Assembly (NCBI GenBank): GCA_947173955.1
Contig: CAMWHE010000013.1
Span: 1-47,593 of the forward strand
DNA from: an uncultured Bacteroidales bacterium
GTDB lineage: Bacteria; Bacteroidota; Bacteroidia; Bacteroidales; Muribaculaceae
DNA: 47,593 nt
Reading direction: 5' to 3'
A model generated the notes under the pieces. It made no database searches, was not told where the DNA came from, and saw nothing but the letters and a program-made list of their open reading frames with translations. Made by a program: the position numbers and the translations under genes. Below, one piece after another: positions 7,583 through 17,051 of this stretch (its first letter is position 1; every line of letters starts with the position of its first letter).

Positions 7583-8830
7583 ATGGATGTAGCGATAATA
7601 GCCATCGGCGACGAGCTTCTGCTCGGCAGTGTGACCGATACGAATACACCTTTTATTGCCGCCACGATTGACCGCCTCGGCGGTAGGGTAGTCTACAGCT
7701 GTCATGTAGCGGATGATCCGTCAGAAATATATTCCGCTATCGGTCTTGCGATGTCTAAGGCTGACCTTGTGCTGACGACCGGTGGCCTGGGTCCTACGAA
7801 GGATGATATTACAAAGGAGGTCATGTGCCGGTATTTCGGCGGCAGGATGAGGCATGATGATGCAGTAGCGCGTCATATCGAAGATATTTTCCGACGCAAA
7901 GGACTCCCGATGAATGATCTGACGGCATCTCAGGCTATGGTGCCTGACTGCTGTACGGTGGTTGAGAATGCTGTCGGCACAGCTCCCGTCATGTGGTTTG
8001 AGCGTGATGGTAAGGTTCTTGTGTCGATGCCGGGTGTACCGAGGGAGATGCGTTATGTATTTGATCATGAGGTTGTCCCGCGACTGCGCGGTTACTATGA
8101 CATAAGTAGTGTAGAGCTCCATCACAGGTTCATCTCCACGGAAGGGATAAGCGAAAGCGACGTCAATACACGCATCGAAGCTTTTGAAGTATCATCTCCG
8201 CTGCGGAGCGTACACATTGCCTATCTGCCTCAGACCGGCTATCTAAAGCTGCGCATGGACGCTGAGGATGCCGTGCTGTTGTCTGAAGCTGAAAGTCTGT
8301 TCTGCAAAGAGTTTGAGGAGTATGTGATTTTCAAAGGGGATATTACCCCCGCGGAAGCGTTGCTCAATCGCCTGAGAGAAGCGGGGCTGACAGTTTCGTC
8401 GGCCGAAAGCTGTACGGGGGGCAATATCGCCCATCAGCTGACCCTTATCGCGGGCTGTTCGGATGTCTATCAGGGTAGTGTCGTTTCCTATAGCAATGAA
8501 GTGAAAATGCATCTGCTCGGAGTCAATGCATCCACTCTTGACAGCTATGGAGCTGTCAGTGTAGAGGTCGCCCGGGAGATGGCCGAAGGGGTAGCGCTGG
8601 CAGTGGGTACAGACTGCTCCATGGCGACGTCAGGAATAGCCGGTCCCGGTGGCGCGACGCCCGGCAAACCTGTCGGTACGGTCTGCATAGCCGTCAAATT
8701 TCCTTCCGGAACAGTGTCGGATGTTTATCATTTCACGGGAGGCCGCAGTGAGGTGATTTCCCGGGCTACAGTCAAGGCGATAACGTTGCTTATCAGAGGC
8801 TTGGGATGTCGAGCCACTGGGTTGTCCTGA
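7583..8830 (+). CDS. cinA: CinA family protein: competence/NMN deamidase type
   Basis: This 415-residue protein has the classic two-domain CinA layout. The N-terminal molybdopterin-binding-like domain (about 1-170) has AIIAIGDELLLG and TTGGLGPTKDD. The C-terminal CinA domain (about 255-415) has SAESCTGGNIAHQLT and SGIAGPGGATPGKPVGTV. Family members hydrolyse ADP-ribose (N-domain) and deamidate nicotinamide mononucleotide (C-domain) in pyridine nucleotide recycling. The frame extends 36 bp upstream of ATG 7583 into tsaD, but the residue pattern MDVAIIAIGDE fits the family N terminus and the 4-bp spacing to tsaD. Its 3' end runs 38 bp into the convergent bioD gene. Confidence 0.94.
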   Translation: MDVAIIAIGDELLLGSVTDTNTPFIAATIDRLGGRVVYSCHVADDPSEIYSAIGLAMSKADLVLTTGGLGPTKDDITKEVMCRYFGGRMRHDDAVARHIEDIFRRKGLPMNDLTASQAMVPDCCTVVENAVGTAPVMWFERDGKVLVSMPGVPREMRYVFDHEVVPRLRGYYDISSVELHHRFISTEGISESDVNTRIEAFEVSSPLRSVHIAYLPQTGYLKLRMDAEDAVLLSEAESLFCKEFEEYVIFKGDITPAEALLNRLREAGLTVSSAESCTGGNIAHQLTLIAGCSDVYQGSVVSYSNEVKMHLLGVNASTLDSYGAVSVEVAREMAEGVALAVGTDCSMATSGIAGPGGATPGKPVGTVCIAVKFPSGTVSDVYHFTGGRSEVISRATVKAITLLIRGLGCRATGLS

Positions 8831-9422
8831 AGTTTTTATCCAGATAGCGGCGCAGGAAGGCGCGTGTATCGTCGACAATAATCCTGTCAGTGTCGAAGTG
8901 AGTGTTGTAAAGCAGATAAGCGAGTTCCATGCCACGGCTTTTCAGTGCGTCCAGTGCCAGGAGTGTGTGGCTTATAGAGCCTAAGCGGCCGTTGGTCACC
9001 AATGCGACGGGGATGTGGCGCGACAGCGGGTAGTCGATTGTAAGAAAGTCGTCGGTCAGTGGCACCATCAGTCCGCCGGCACCTTCGATCAGCACGATAT
9101 CGTGTGTCGCATCGAGTTTATCAGCAGACCTGTCTATTATGGTCATATCTATTTCCCGATTGTCGAGACGGGCGGCCAGCTGAGGGGAACAGGGATAGGA
9201 GAATATCAGCGGCGCAGTAGTATGGTCGAGATCCTCCGGGAGAAGTCCGCACCCCATCAGCCGTCGGTGTACGTCGATATCTTCTGAAAATTCGTGGTTG
9301 CCTGTCTGAATGAATTTCATCGTGATAACGCTTTTTCCCTCTTCGGCCAGATGCCGGGCGAGAAATCCGGTTGCGTAGCTTTTGCCGGCATCCGTATCAA
9401 TGCCGCTGACGAATATTTTCAT
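8793..9422 (-). CDS. bioD: Dethiobiotin synthetase
   Basis: BioD makes dethiobiotin from 7,8-diaminononanoate, CO2 and ATP. The 209-residue protein starts with the P-loop FVSGIDTDAGKSYATGF (Lys14, Ser15). This is slightly divergent from the usual GTDTEVGKT, but the function-defining Gly-Lys-Ser/Thr core is kept. IVLIEGAGGLMVPL is the switch-like motif, and VALVTNGRLGSISHTLL is the substrate/nucleotide loop of the family. It is the last gene of the bio operon and overlaps bioGC by 4 bp (ATGA). Its final 38 bp overlap cinA tail to tail. Confidence 0.95.
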   Translation of the reverse strand: MKIFVSGIDTDAGKSYATGFLARHLAEEGKSVITMKFIQTGNHEFSEDIDVHRRLMGCGLLPEDLDHTTAPLIFSYPCSPQLAARLDNREIDMTIIDRSADKLDATHDIVLIEGAGGLMVPLTDDFLTIDYPLSRHIPVALVTNGRLGSISHTLLALDALKSRGMELAYLLYNTHFDTDRIIVDDTRAFLRRYLDKNFRTTQWLDIPSL

Positions 9423-10783
9423 GATTTTTTGAATATTAGAAAGAATGTGGAGTATTCCAGTTGTTTCAATGTGTTTTCGGCTATGACGCGTCTCAGAGTG
9501 CCTGCCGAAACAGATTTTCCGGAGCTCACACCGGTATGGCTGATATGGTGCAGCAGGTCGGCAGTCGAGTCAAAGCTGACAGTCTCGGCATCGCATTCTG
9601 AAAGTAGTATATCGCTGTCTGACAGTGCTTCGATGAGTTTACGCGGAGCCGAGTAGCGTAGACTTGCACCCAGTTCGCGGCTGAATGTGGCGTAGGTACC
9701 TTCCACATATAGCGCTATAGCCGCCACGCCGCCGCGACGGAGTATGCGCTCGATCTGTCGGAGGCCGTTGGCCGGGGAGTTGAACCATTGCAATGTGGAG
9801 GCGGAAATGACAAGGTCGACGCTTTCGGTCCTGACCGTTTTCAGTCGTATTTCAGCGTCGTCGGTGATTGAGACTGCTCCCGGGATTCTGTTTGTTATGT
9901 CGCTGTCGGTGCGTGCTATGTCCCAGAGTTCGAGTCTGTCGAAGAAGAATTTTGCAGTATAGGCTTCTGTAAGCCGTCCGGAGCCTGCGCCGATCTCGAT
10001 AGCAGTCCCGAAATGTCGGCAGTCGGTGACTGATGACAGCTTTTCGACTAATCTTTCGGCCACTGAATGCTGATAGCGGGCATCTGCGTCATAGCCACCG
10101 CGTGACGACTCAAAATTCCGTGCCACAAGGTCTTTTTTTATCAGCAGTCTGTCTATTATGTCTTGGAAATCGGGGAGATGGGGCTCGTTAAGTTCTATAG
10201 TGTCGCAGCCTTCCCATGATGCTCTCTGGGCAGACAGCGGAAAGATCATATCGCGCTGACCGATGACGGCTATGTCCCACGGATAAGCCGATGCATCTGT
10301 CATGGCCGCCCGTTCGCCGATATTCTTGAGTTCATGGCGCAGTGACTCGATGTCACGGAGAGGCTTGACTGACCGGAATTCATTCGCAGCGGACGCTGAC
10401 CCGCACATGCGTCGGTTAAACCGTTCAAGCGAGTCGGGTGTCAGGCCCCGGAGAGTCGAGTCGAAGATTGCTGGCGGAATTCCTTTCGAGTCGCTGACCG
10501 GAGTCGTCGTGCCGTTGACGGCAATTGACAGGGTGACAGGCAACTGACATGACGGCAGTATACGCGATGCCTCAAATACACCCATCGACCATGCGAGGAC
10601 TACCACCTCTGCATAGTCCTTAAGCGAATCCGTATTGAGGTCAGGATCGGTATAGTCCCATACGACCGCGATGTCGTAGCCTTCGGCTTTCAAATTTCTG
10701 AACGGCCGTGTGTCCATGCCCCAGCCCGCGAATATCAGCAGAAGCCTGCCGGAACTTTTGTCATGCAGTAACTCTAAATTCAT
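9419..10783 (-). CDS. bioGC: Fused BioG pimeloyl-ACP methyl ester esterase and BioC O-methyltransferase
   Basis: This 454-residue protein joins two biotin enzymes. Residues 1-215 are a BioG (DUF452) alpha/beta hydrolase with LLIFAGWGMDTRPF, the nucleophile elbow AWSMGV (Ser66), an Asp in GQRDMIFP and the catalytic His in NEPHLPDF (His202). Residues about 219-454 are BioC, a SAM-dependent methyltransferase with motif I AIEIGAGSGRLTEAY and LVISASTLQWF. BioC methylates malonyl-ACP to start pimelate synthesis, and BioG removes the methyl at the end, so both ends of the pathway are on one chain. BioG-BioC fusions are, to my knowledge, already known in Bacteroidetes. It overlaps bioF and bioD by 4 bp each. 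Confidence 0.93.
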   Translation of the reverse strand: MNLELLHDKSSGRLLLIFAGWGMDTRPFRNLKAEGYDIAVVWDYTDPDLNTDSLKDYAEVVVLAWSMGVFEASRILPSCQLPVTLSIAVNGTTTPVSDSKGIPPAIFDSTLRGLTPDSLERFNRRMCGSASAANEFRSVKPLRDIESLRHELKNIGERAAMTDASAYPWDIAVIGQRDMIFPLSAQRASWEGCDTIELNEPHLPDFQDIIDRLLIKKDLVARNFESSRGGYDADARYQHSVAERLVEKLSSVTDCRHFGTAIEIGAGSGRLTEAYTAKFFFDRLELWDIARTDSDITNRIPGAVSITDDAEIRLKTVRTESVDLVISASTLQWFNSPANGLRQIERILRRGGVAAIALYVEGTYATFSRELGASLRYSAPRKLIEALSDSDILLSECDAETVSFDSTADLLHHISHTGVSSGKSVSAGTLRRVIAENTLKQLEYSTFFLIFKKS

Positions 10784-11904
10784 AGCAGGCTTTTAAGAGT
10801 ATCTATCAGGAGGTCGATGTCGGCGGATGACATCGAGGCACTAAGGCTCAGGCGCAGGCGTTCCGTCCCCGGCGGAACGGTCGGGGTGCGGATCGGAAGT
10901 ACTTTCAGGCCGGCTTCCGCCAGGTGCCGGGACAGTGCGACTGCCTTGTGGCTGTCGCCTACTATGTAGGGCTGAATGTGGCTCGCGGGAGGGGGAGTCG
11001 CTGATATCGGAGTAAGTCCGTCGGCGAGCCTGCGGCTCAGCTGCTTGAGATGGGCGCGCTCGGCATCCATCGTAAATATCTTGTCGAGTATGAATGTCGA
11101 CCAGGCCATATTTATCGGAGGGAGTGCGGTTGAGAAAATGAATGACCGGGCTCTGTTGACAGCTACATCTCTCATAGTGTCGTTCATGACAGCGAATGCT
11201 CCCACTGAGCCGGCCGCTTTGCCGAGAGTGCCGATCACGACATCGAATGCTTCCGGTGAAGATGATGCCATCGCGAGACCGAGACCTCGCGGACCTTCCA
11301 CTCCGAGCGCGTGAGCCTCGTCGAGATATATGCTGATTCCGGGGTAGCGTCGCTTAAGCGCAATGAGATCTTCAAGCGGGGCGCTGTCGCCATCCATAGA
11401 GTAGACACTTTCGGCTATGACCAGAATGTTGTCGCCTCCGGGGCGCTCACGGCTGATAAGTTGCTCGAGATGAGAGATATCGTTGTGGCGGAAACGCATG
11501 AACCTGCACTTGCTGAGCATGATGCCGTCGATGATGCTTGCGTGGACAAGGCGGTCAGCAAGAATCAGCGTGTTGCTGTCGGTGATGGCCGGGATGAGTC
11601 CGGAGTTGGCATGGTAGCCGCTGTTGAATGTCAGTACGGGACGGCCGTAAGCCGATGTCAGCAGAGATTCAAACCCGGCGAAGCAATCTTGACCGCGAGC
11701 GAGCAGACGCGATGCGGCGGATGAGAAAGGCATCGAGGCGGCTACATCGGACGAGAGAAACTGATGGTGGAGATCCGTGCGGTCGGTGATGCCCAGATAG
11801 TCGTTTGACGAGAAGTCGATGAGCGGAGCGCTGGTGGAATCGGCAGGTACGGAACGGAAATTTCCGCTATCCTTCAGTGAGGTCAGCAGTGAGTCGTAGT
11901 TCAT
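10780..11904 (-). CDS. bioF: 8-amino-7-oxononanoate synthase
   Basis: BioF condenses pimeloyl-ACP with alanine in a PLP reaction. Starting at ATG 11904 gives 374 residues, near the family length. The open frame reaches 12030, but its first 42 residues lie inside bioA in another frame and do not look like a BioF N terminus. The start at 11904 overlaps the bioA stop as ATGA. Visible motifs are [11 protein letters not shown], the SRLLARG substrate loop, [17 protein letters not shown] and the PLP lysine in [13 protein letters not shown] (Lys229). The bioGC gene starts in its last codon. Together these mark a tightly coupled operon. Confidence 0.95.
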   Translation of the reverse strand: MNYDSLLTSLKDSGNFRSVPADSTSAPLIDFSSNDYLGITDRTDLHHQFLSSDVAASMPFSSAASRLLARGQDCFAGFESLLTSAYGRPVLTFNSGYHANSGLIPAITDSNTLILADRLVHASIIDGIMLSKCRFMRFRHNDISHLEQLISRERPGGDNILVIAESVYSMDGDSAPLEDLIALKRRYPGISIYLDEAHALGVEGPRGLGLAMASSSPEAFDVVIGTLGKAAGSVGAFAVMNDTMRDVAVNRARSFIFSTALPPINMAWSTFILDKIFTMDAERAHLKQLSRRLADGLTPISATPPPASHIQPYIVGDSHKAVALSRHLAEAGLKVLPIRTPTVPPGTERLRLSLSASMSSADIDLLIDTLKSLL

Positions 11905-13184
11905 AGCTCGGAGACCATTTCGACAAGTTGGCGACACAGATATCTGAGGTCGTCGTCGCCGATGATGTAGGGGGGCATTATGTAGACATTCCGCCCGAAA
12001 GGACGGATCCACACTCCGCGCTTGACACATTTTTTCTGAAACTCCCCGACATTGACCGGCTCGCGTGTTTCCACGACGCCGATAGCTCCCAGCACCCTGA
12101 CATCAGCGACGGCATGGTGCGAGGCCGCGGGGGCAAGACACTCTCTGAGTATTTCCTGAATATGCGCGATGCGGCTGCGTATATCCTGACTTTCAAGCAA
12201 GCGGATGGAGGCTAACGCTACCGCGCAGGCGAGCGGATTGGCCATGAATGTCGGGCCGTGCATCATCACGCCGGCTTCACCGCGAGAGATTGTGTCGGCC
12301 ACCTCTTTGGTAGTAAGTACGGCGCTCATGGTCATGTAGCCGGCTGTCAGGCCTTTGCCGATACACATGATATCGGGCTCTATGCCGGCATATTCGGATG
12401 CCCAGCGGCGGCCTGTTCGCCAGAATCCGGTGGCTATCTCGTCGAGTATCAGGTATATGTCGTATTCTTTACACAGAGCGGCAGCCTGTCGGAGATATTC
12501 CGGATGGTAAAACCACATACCGCCGGCTCCCTGTACGACGGGCTCAAGGATCAGGGCGGCCAGAGTGTCGTGATGCCGGCGGATCAGCTCTTCAAGCGGC
12601 TTGATTTCCTCCGGATCCCACTCGCTGCCAAACCGACAGCGGGGCTGAGGGGCGAAGAACCGGACCGGGAGCGCCGGGCCGAATGCGCCGTGCATGCCGG
12701 TAACCGGGTCGCAGACGCTCATCGCATTCCACGTGTCACCGTGATAACCTGAGCGAATGGTGACGAAATCGGTCTTGCGGTGATCGCCGCTCCGGGAGAT
12801 AGCGGCCTGAACCGCCATCTTCATGGCTACCTCGACTGCCACGGAGCCGGAGTCAGCGTAAAAGATATTATGCATTGACTTGGGGGCGATGCGCAGTAGC
12901 TCTTGGCCGAGCTCTACGGCAGGCTGATGGGTGAGTCCGCCGAACATGACGTGCGACATCTTGTCAATCTGTCGCTTGGCGGCTTCGTTGATAGCGGGAT
13001 TGTTGTAGCCGTGGATCACACACCACCATGAGGCCATTCCGTCGATAAGGCGTGTTCCGTCAGCAAGATATATGTAAGGGCCTTCCGCATGGTCGACCAT
13101 ATATGTAGGAAGCGGGTCGATAGTAGAGGTGTAGGGGTGCCACAGATGCTCTCTATCCCAGCCGTTATGCAGTTCGTTGTTCAT
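11901..13184 (-). CDS. bioA: Adenosylmethionine--8-amino-7-oxononanoate transaminase
   Basis: BioA converts 8-amino-7-oxononanoate to 7,8-diaminononanoate, using SAM as amino donor and PLP as cofactor. The 427-residue length is typical. WHPYTS near the N terminus and [13 protein letters not shown] are BioA signatures. [14 protein letters not shown] stacks on [17 protein letters not shown] holds the PLP-nitrogen Asp248, and [15 protein letters not shown] carries the Schiff-base Lys277. It leads the operon bioA-bioF-bioGC-bioD. No bioB is in this window. A perfect -7 box lies 20 bp before its start. Confidence 0.97.
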   Translation of the reverse strand: MNNELHNGWDREHLWHPYTSTIDPLPTYMVDHAEGPYIYLADGTRLIDGMASWWCVIHGYNNPAINEAAKRQIDKMSHVMFGGLTHQPAVELGQELLRIAPKSMHNIFYADSGSVAVEVAMKMAVQAAISRSGDHRKTDFVTIRSGYHGDTWNAMSVCDPVTGMHGAFGPALPVRFFAPQPRCRFGSEWDPEEIKPLEELIRRHHDTLAALILEPVVQGAGGMWFYHPEYLRQAAALCKEYDIYLILDEIATGFWRTGRRWASEYAGIEPDIMCIGKGLTAGYMTMSAVLTTKEVADTISRGEAGVMMHGPTFMANPLACAVALASIRLLESQDIRSRIAHIQEILRECLAPAASHHAVADVRVLGAIGVVETREPVNVGEFQKKCVKRGVWIRPFGRNVYIMPPYIIGDDDLRYLCRQLVEMVSEL

Positions 13185-13204
13185 CGGACATTCGAAATAA
13201 TGTA

Positions 13205-13212
13205 CAAAATTA
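13205..13212 (-). promoter_or_regulatory. -7 box TAATTTTG of the biotin operon
   Basis: On the minus strand this reads TAATTTTG, a perfect TAnnTTTG box 20 bp upstream of bioA. No BirA-like palindromic operator could be recognised around it. Confidence 0.55.
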
Positions 13213-13349
13213 CCAAAAATCGGCTAAACCCGGACGACCTGTAGATAAAAAATGACACTATACCTGAGGATACTTACATAGAGTAGCGGCACGGGAAGTC
13301 AACTATTTGTATGGGTTTAGTGTTTTAGTTAAAGAAAATCGTCACAATT

Positions 13350-14282
13350 ATGGCACGCATATACAAGAATCTGACAGAACTGATAGGCCACACTCCGCTG
13401 CTTGAGGTGGAGGCCATAGAGAAAGCTATGTCGCTTAAGGCGAAAGTGGTAGTAAAAATTGAAGCGCTGAATCCCGGCGGCAGCGTTAAGGATCGCGCGG
13501 CACTATTCATGATCGAGGATGCCGAGCGAGCCGGAAAACTGCGGAAAGGGACGCTGATCATCGAGCCTACAAGCGGCAACACCGGTATAGGTCTGGCATG
13601 GATAGCGCGTGCAAAGGGGTATCAGCTCATACTGACAATGCCCGACACGATGAGTCTTGAGCGTCGTCAGCTTCTCGAGGCTTTAGGCGCGAAAATCGTT
13701 CTCACTCCCGGAGCGGAAGGAATGAGCGGCTCAATCCGTAAAGCCGAGGAACTGGCCGCGGCTAATCCCGGCTCGCTGATAATGGGTCAGTTTGACAATC
13801 CGGCCAATCCCGCCGCCCATGAGGCTACAACGGCTGTTGAGATCTGGGACGACACCGACGGGAAAGTCGATATATTCGTAGCCGGTGTAGGTACTGGGGG
13901 GACAGTCTCCGGTACGGGTCGCGGTCTGAAGCGCCGTAATCCCGGCATTCGGGTCGTGGCGGTCGAGCCGGCAGAGTCAGCCGTATTGTCAGGCGCAAAA
14001 GCCGGTCCGCACAAGATACAGGGTATCGGAGCCGGATTCGTTCCCAAGAATTTTGATCCGGAGGTAGTAGATGAAGTGATGGCTGTCTCTTCTGACGAAG
14101 CAATAGCGATGGCGCGCGAACTCGCAGTCAGAGAGGGACTGCTTGCAGGCGTATCGTCAGGAGCCGCTCTGGCGGCCGCTGTAAAGCTCGCTCAGCTTGA
14201 GGAGAACGATGGCAAGATGATCGTAGCCCTCCTGCCCGACACGGGCGACCGCTATCTCTCCACCGGTCTCTTCGCACGATAA
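13350..14282 (+). CDS. cysK: Cysteine synthase A (O-acetylserine sulfhydrylase)
   Basis: This PLP enzyme makes cysteine from O-acetylserine and sulfide. The 310-residue chain carries the PLP lysine in NPGGSVKDRAA (Lys47), the substrate loop EPTSGNTGIGLA, the phosphate-binding GVGTGGTVSGTGRGL and the C-terminal LLPDTGDRYLST. All are typical of CysK. It appears monocistronic: a 165-bp gap separates it from divergent bioA, and two hairpins follow it. No clean TAnnTTTG box was found upstream, only weaker text around 13300-13327. A cobalamin, SAM or cysteine-responsive leader was not recognised. Confidence 0.97.
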   Translation: MARIYKNLTELIGHTPLLEVEAIEKAMSLKAKVVVKIEALNPGGSVKDRAALFMIEDAERAGKLRKGTLIIEPTSGNTGIGLAWIARAKGYQLILTMPDTMSLERRQLLEALGAKIVLTPGAEGMSGSIRKAEELAAANPGSLIMGQFDNPANPAAHEATTAVEIWDDTDGKVDIFVAGVGTGGTVSGTGRGLKRRNPGIRVVAVEPAESAVLSGAKAGPHKIQGIGAGFVPKNFDPEVVDEVMAVSSDEAIAMARELAVREGLLAGVSSGAALAAAVKLAQLEENDGKMIVALLPDTGDRYLSTGLFAR

Positions 14283-14306
14283 ATGGCAATATATGGTTTA
14301 AGCAAT

Positions 14307-14347
14307 AAAGTCAGACAAATTTCCATATAATATAGAGTCTGATTTTT
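14307..14347 (+). terminator. Probable intrinsic terminator of cysK
   Basis: TCAGAC (14311-14316) pairs with GTCTGA (14337-14342). A GT wobble and A-T pairs extend the stem outward, and a run of five T follows. The loop is about 20 nt, so it is a weak terminator on its own. Confidence 0.45.
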
Positions 14348-14385
14348 AAAAAGAAAATAATGTAAAGGGCATTATTTTCTTTTTA
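14347..14385. terminator. Perfect 16-bp hairpin between convergent cysK and the conjugation cassette
   Basis: AAAAAGAAAATAATG (14348-14362) is perfectly complementary to CATTATTTTCTTTTT (14370-14384), with a 7-nt loop TAAAGGG and one more outer pair. With A-runs on one side and T-runs on the other it can act as a bidirectional terminator. It sits 3' of both cysK and the minus-strand cassette. Confidence 0.65.
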
Positions 14386-14535
14386 TTTTATTGTTATATA
14401 GTGTTTTGATTATGATGAGACCGATTTTTCGTTCAAGGCTTGTCTTGGATATAGGTATATCAATCTGACGAGATAAATGATGTCTCATTTGCGAAACTCC
14501 TATAGATTGCTTCTATGAAAAAGTTAGTATCTTCA

Positions 14536-16020
14536 TTATACTTCTAAATTTGTGTCGGTTACGGTGTCTATTGATTCCTGGTTAACTGAAACGATTGTTT
14601 CAGTTATTGTACAGTCAGGAGCATCTTCTGTAGTTTGTATAATTTCTTCAGGCGAAGCATCAGAATTGTATATTGCTGACTCTTCTATTATAGAGGAAGA
14701 AGATGCTGCCATTGTTTCTATATTCCCGTGAGAAAATTCGGATATATTTCCATTCTCATCTGCTACAACTTGCATTTCTTGCTGCGGAGGAACAAGAGAA
14801 ACGACATACGCAGAGGGATTTTGGCGAATTTTTTCAAGTTCAACTTCTTTCCATTCAGCAATAGCGTTTTCAAGAAGTTCAGCTTGTGCACTGGCTATTT
14901 TTGCCATTATCTCCTCATTAGCAATAGTTTCAGCTTCAAGACGTTTTTCATTCTTCATAGTTGAAATGCGGACGCAAGTATTTACAGCATCATTAACATC
15001 AGAAATGCTCTTGTCTGCCAATACTTTAGTTTTATATTTTTGTGCTCGAATCAAAGCTTCGTAAGGACCATCTTCCATCATCATTTTAAGGAATGTTGGT
15101 GCAGTCTCAATTATGACAAAAAGGAGAGTTATCATCAACGCGACCATTGCAAGAGCGGGGTGTTTTTTCCAGTTTGTCACATTCTCAAATGCTTCGTATC
15201 GAACAGCGAACCCATTCTGAGAAGCGTCTTTATCAATTTGTGCTTCGTGTCGCCGGATGTCCTCTTTTACACGTGTAATTTCGTTATTTAAACGATCAAT
15301 GTCAGACCGTTTAGTAGCCTCCCAACGATTATAAGCAGCTTGACACTCTCCTACATATCGCTCTTTATCAGCATAAATAGGCCCGTGTCCTATTTTGCCA
15401 CTTAAAGCGGAACCCTCTGCTTCTTTGCGTAGATCCTCTTGAGCGTCTAACAATCTTTGATGAAGTTTCCCGCCTTCTACTTCGATGTCGTGCTTCTGTA
15501 CTTCATATCTTTCTAATTCGTCATACAAGCCTTTATACGCTAATTTGGCTTGCTCTATTCTGCGCCCATTATCTTGTAAGAGCTGAGAATCGATTTGGTC
15601 GCTAAAAATCTTCATTTCTAGGGGAGTAGAAATTACAAGGCCAAGGAATATTGCCATAATGATACGAGGCAAGCCGGATCGAATTTCTCCCCATGAAATT
15701 GTGTGTTTACCATCGGAATACATTGTATTCACGATGAAACGATCAAGATTGAAGATAAGCAGGCCCCAGAATATACCGAATAATCCTGCGATAGCGTAAC
15801 TATTGAATACGAAGTATAGAGCATAACCACCCGAAATAGCTGCCATGATTGCAGTAAAGAGAATCATACCTCCAATTCCCGCATATTTGGAGTAATCGGA
15901 TGGACACTGTCTTAGAACGGATTTGTTGACACCTGCGCATGACCACAGGAACTCGTTAGTCCAGCCGATATGTTCAGCAGGGACTTCAGTCGTTGATTGT
16001 CGGTTGCTTTTTCTTGCCAT
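14536..16020 (-). CDS. DUF4407 family membrane protein (last gene of conjugation cassette)
   Basis: This 494-residue protein has the DUF4407 layout. Two N-terminal membrane helices (about 47-68 and 72-92) end in the family motif FNLDRFIV. A third helix lies at about 117-133 and a long charged coiled-coil loop at about 140-270. A fourth helix (about 288-306) runs into the conserved ETAPTFLKMM. The C-terminal 160 residues are an acidic low-complexity tail. The coiled coil between helices 3 and 4 should face one side of the inner membrane as a stalk. The family has no established function. Here it is the seventh gene of an AT-rich operon with E1, E2, JAMM and ClpB-like proteins, 12 bp after the Ig-like gene. 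It could be the membrane target or effector of the modification system. Confidence 0.85.
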   Translation of the reverse strand: MARKSNRQSTTEVPAEHIGWTNEFLWSCAGVNKSVLRQCPSDYSKYAGIGGMILFTAIMAAISGGYALYFVFNSYAIAGLFGIFWGLLIFNLDRFIVNTMYSDGKHTISWGEIRSGLPRIIMAIFLGLVISTPLEMKIFSDQIDSQLLQDNGRRIEQAKLAYKGLYDELERYEVQKHDIEVEGGKLHQRLLDAQEDLRKEAEGSALSGKIGHGPIYADKERYVGECQAAYNRWEATKRSDIDRLNNEITRVKEDIRRHEAQIDKDASQNGFAVRYEAFENVTNWKKHPALAMVALMITLLFVIIETAPTFLKMMMEDGPYEALIRAQKYKTKVLADKSISDVNDAVNTCVRISTMKNEKRLEAETIANEEIMAKIASAQAELLENAIAEWKEVELEKIRQNPSAYVVSLVPPQQEMQVVADENGNISEFSHGNIETMAASSSSIIEESAIYNSDASPEEIIQTTEDAPDCTITETIVSVNQESIDTVTDTNLEV

Positions 16021-16032
16021 ATAGTAGAAATT

Positions 16033-17043
16033 TTATTTTCTAAAGAAATATGAATACAATGATAAAAAGGGATTTTTAACCCGTTTCTTTATTAATGGAT
16101 TTATTCGTTCTACGAAAAAGAGATCTTTAAATTTAGGAACATTTGGTAGAGCAAGTTTTACCAATGACGAATCGAATGTAGGAATTGGGATCTTTACTTC
16201 GAATTTTGGTGGATTATAGGAAATGTCGAACGACTCGTCAACTTTTGGGGTCGGAACTAAGACTTGTTTTATTACTGGGAGTGGTAACATTCTTACGGTA
16301 AGTGTTCTGCGTTCTTCTCCAAAAGCATCTTGAACTCTAATTACATAAGTAGTATCTACGCCAGGAGTTACTACTAACTTACCATGATCTGGTTGTTCTC
16401 CGAAATCATCAATTGAAACGCTGGAAGCATTTATGACATTCCATGAAAGTGTTAGAGGAAGGTTCGGATACGAGAATTGTCTGTTGATAGTAAAATCAAT
16501 CGATGCAGATTCTCGCAATTTAATTGGAATAATGTGCGTGAATATGCGGTTACCTTCATTCCCCTTAGCTTGAAAAACGAATTGTGTGTCTTCTATTGGG
16601 GTAAATGTAGCTTCTCCTGAAGCATCTATATCTATTGTTTCGCTTCCATTTATTAACCTTATATCTCTTGCTTTTTCGACATTCCATCTGAGAACTACAT
16701 TTTCATTCCTACCTTTGTGTAATACAGTAGCAGAAGGGCATATAGAAAACGTCGGGCAAGGAAGAACATCAAGTATAATTTCGCGTTCGGCAATGCCATC
16801 AGAATTTGTAGCCTTGATTTTAAACCTTTTTTGTCCGATTGAGTCAAGGCTTACTTCAAGAGAATTGCTCGATTGTTCTTTATCATCAAGAAAAATATGG
16901 TTGGCTCCATCTATTTGCCAAGAGAGAGTAACACTATCACCCTGATAAAATGGGACTGATTGCTGTAGACGAAAAAAACGAATTATAGGAGGGGCTTGAA
17001 TATCATCGAAATTGCCCGTGGTTTCGTTATATACTAATGCCAT
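16033..17043 (-). CDS. Cytosolic protein with three Ig-like repeats and an N-terminal LVYNxxTGxF motif
   Basis: The 336 residues hold three related beta-sandwich modules (about 18-94, 98-175, 180-252). Each has a signature strand: VTLSWQIDGANHIFLDD, VVLRWNVEKARDIRLI and LTLSWNVINASSVSIDD. A basic, hydrophobic tail of about 80 residues follows (ending FLSLYSYFFRK). There is no signal peptide, so the Ig-like domains are probably cytoplasmic, which is unusual. Residues 3-14 (LVYNETTGNFDD) match the twice-repeated LVFNPETGDFEQV motif of the small Gly-Gly protein four genes upstream in the same operon. The gene lies 8 bp after the AAA+ gene and 12 bp before the DUF4407 gene. A scaffold or adaptor role is inferred, and no function is known. 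Confidence 0.8.
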   Translation of the reverse strand: MALVYNETTGNFDDIQAPPIIRFFRLQQSVPFYQGDSVTLSWQIDGANHIFLDDKEQSSNSLEVSLDSIGQKRFKIKATNSDGIAEREIILDVLPCPTFSICPSATVLHKGRNENVVLRWNVEKARDIRLINGSETIDIDASGEATFTPIEDTQFVFQAKGNEGNRIFTHIIPIKLRESASIDFTINRQFSYPNLPLTLSWNVINASSVSIDDFGEQPDHGKLVVTPGVDTTYVIRVQDAFGEERRTLTVRMLPLPVIKQVLVPTPKVDESFDISYNPPKFEVKIPIPTFDSSLVKLALPNVPKFKDLFFVERINPLIKKRVKNPFLSLYSYFFRK

Positions 17044-17051
17044 AATGTTTG

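Noticed and set aside
6592..7665. 357-residue open frame on the minus strand
   Set aside because: It is antisense to tsaD, whose motifs are complete. No protein-like features.
11905..12030. Longer N terminus for bioF
   Set aside because: The extra 42 residues lie within bioA and do not resemble BioF; the ATG at 11904 overlaps the bioA stop in the same ATGA style as other junctions.
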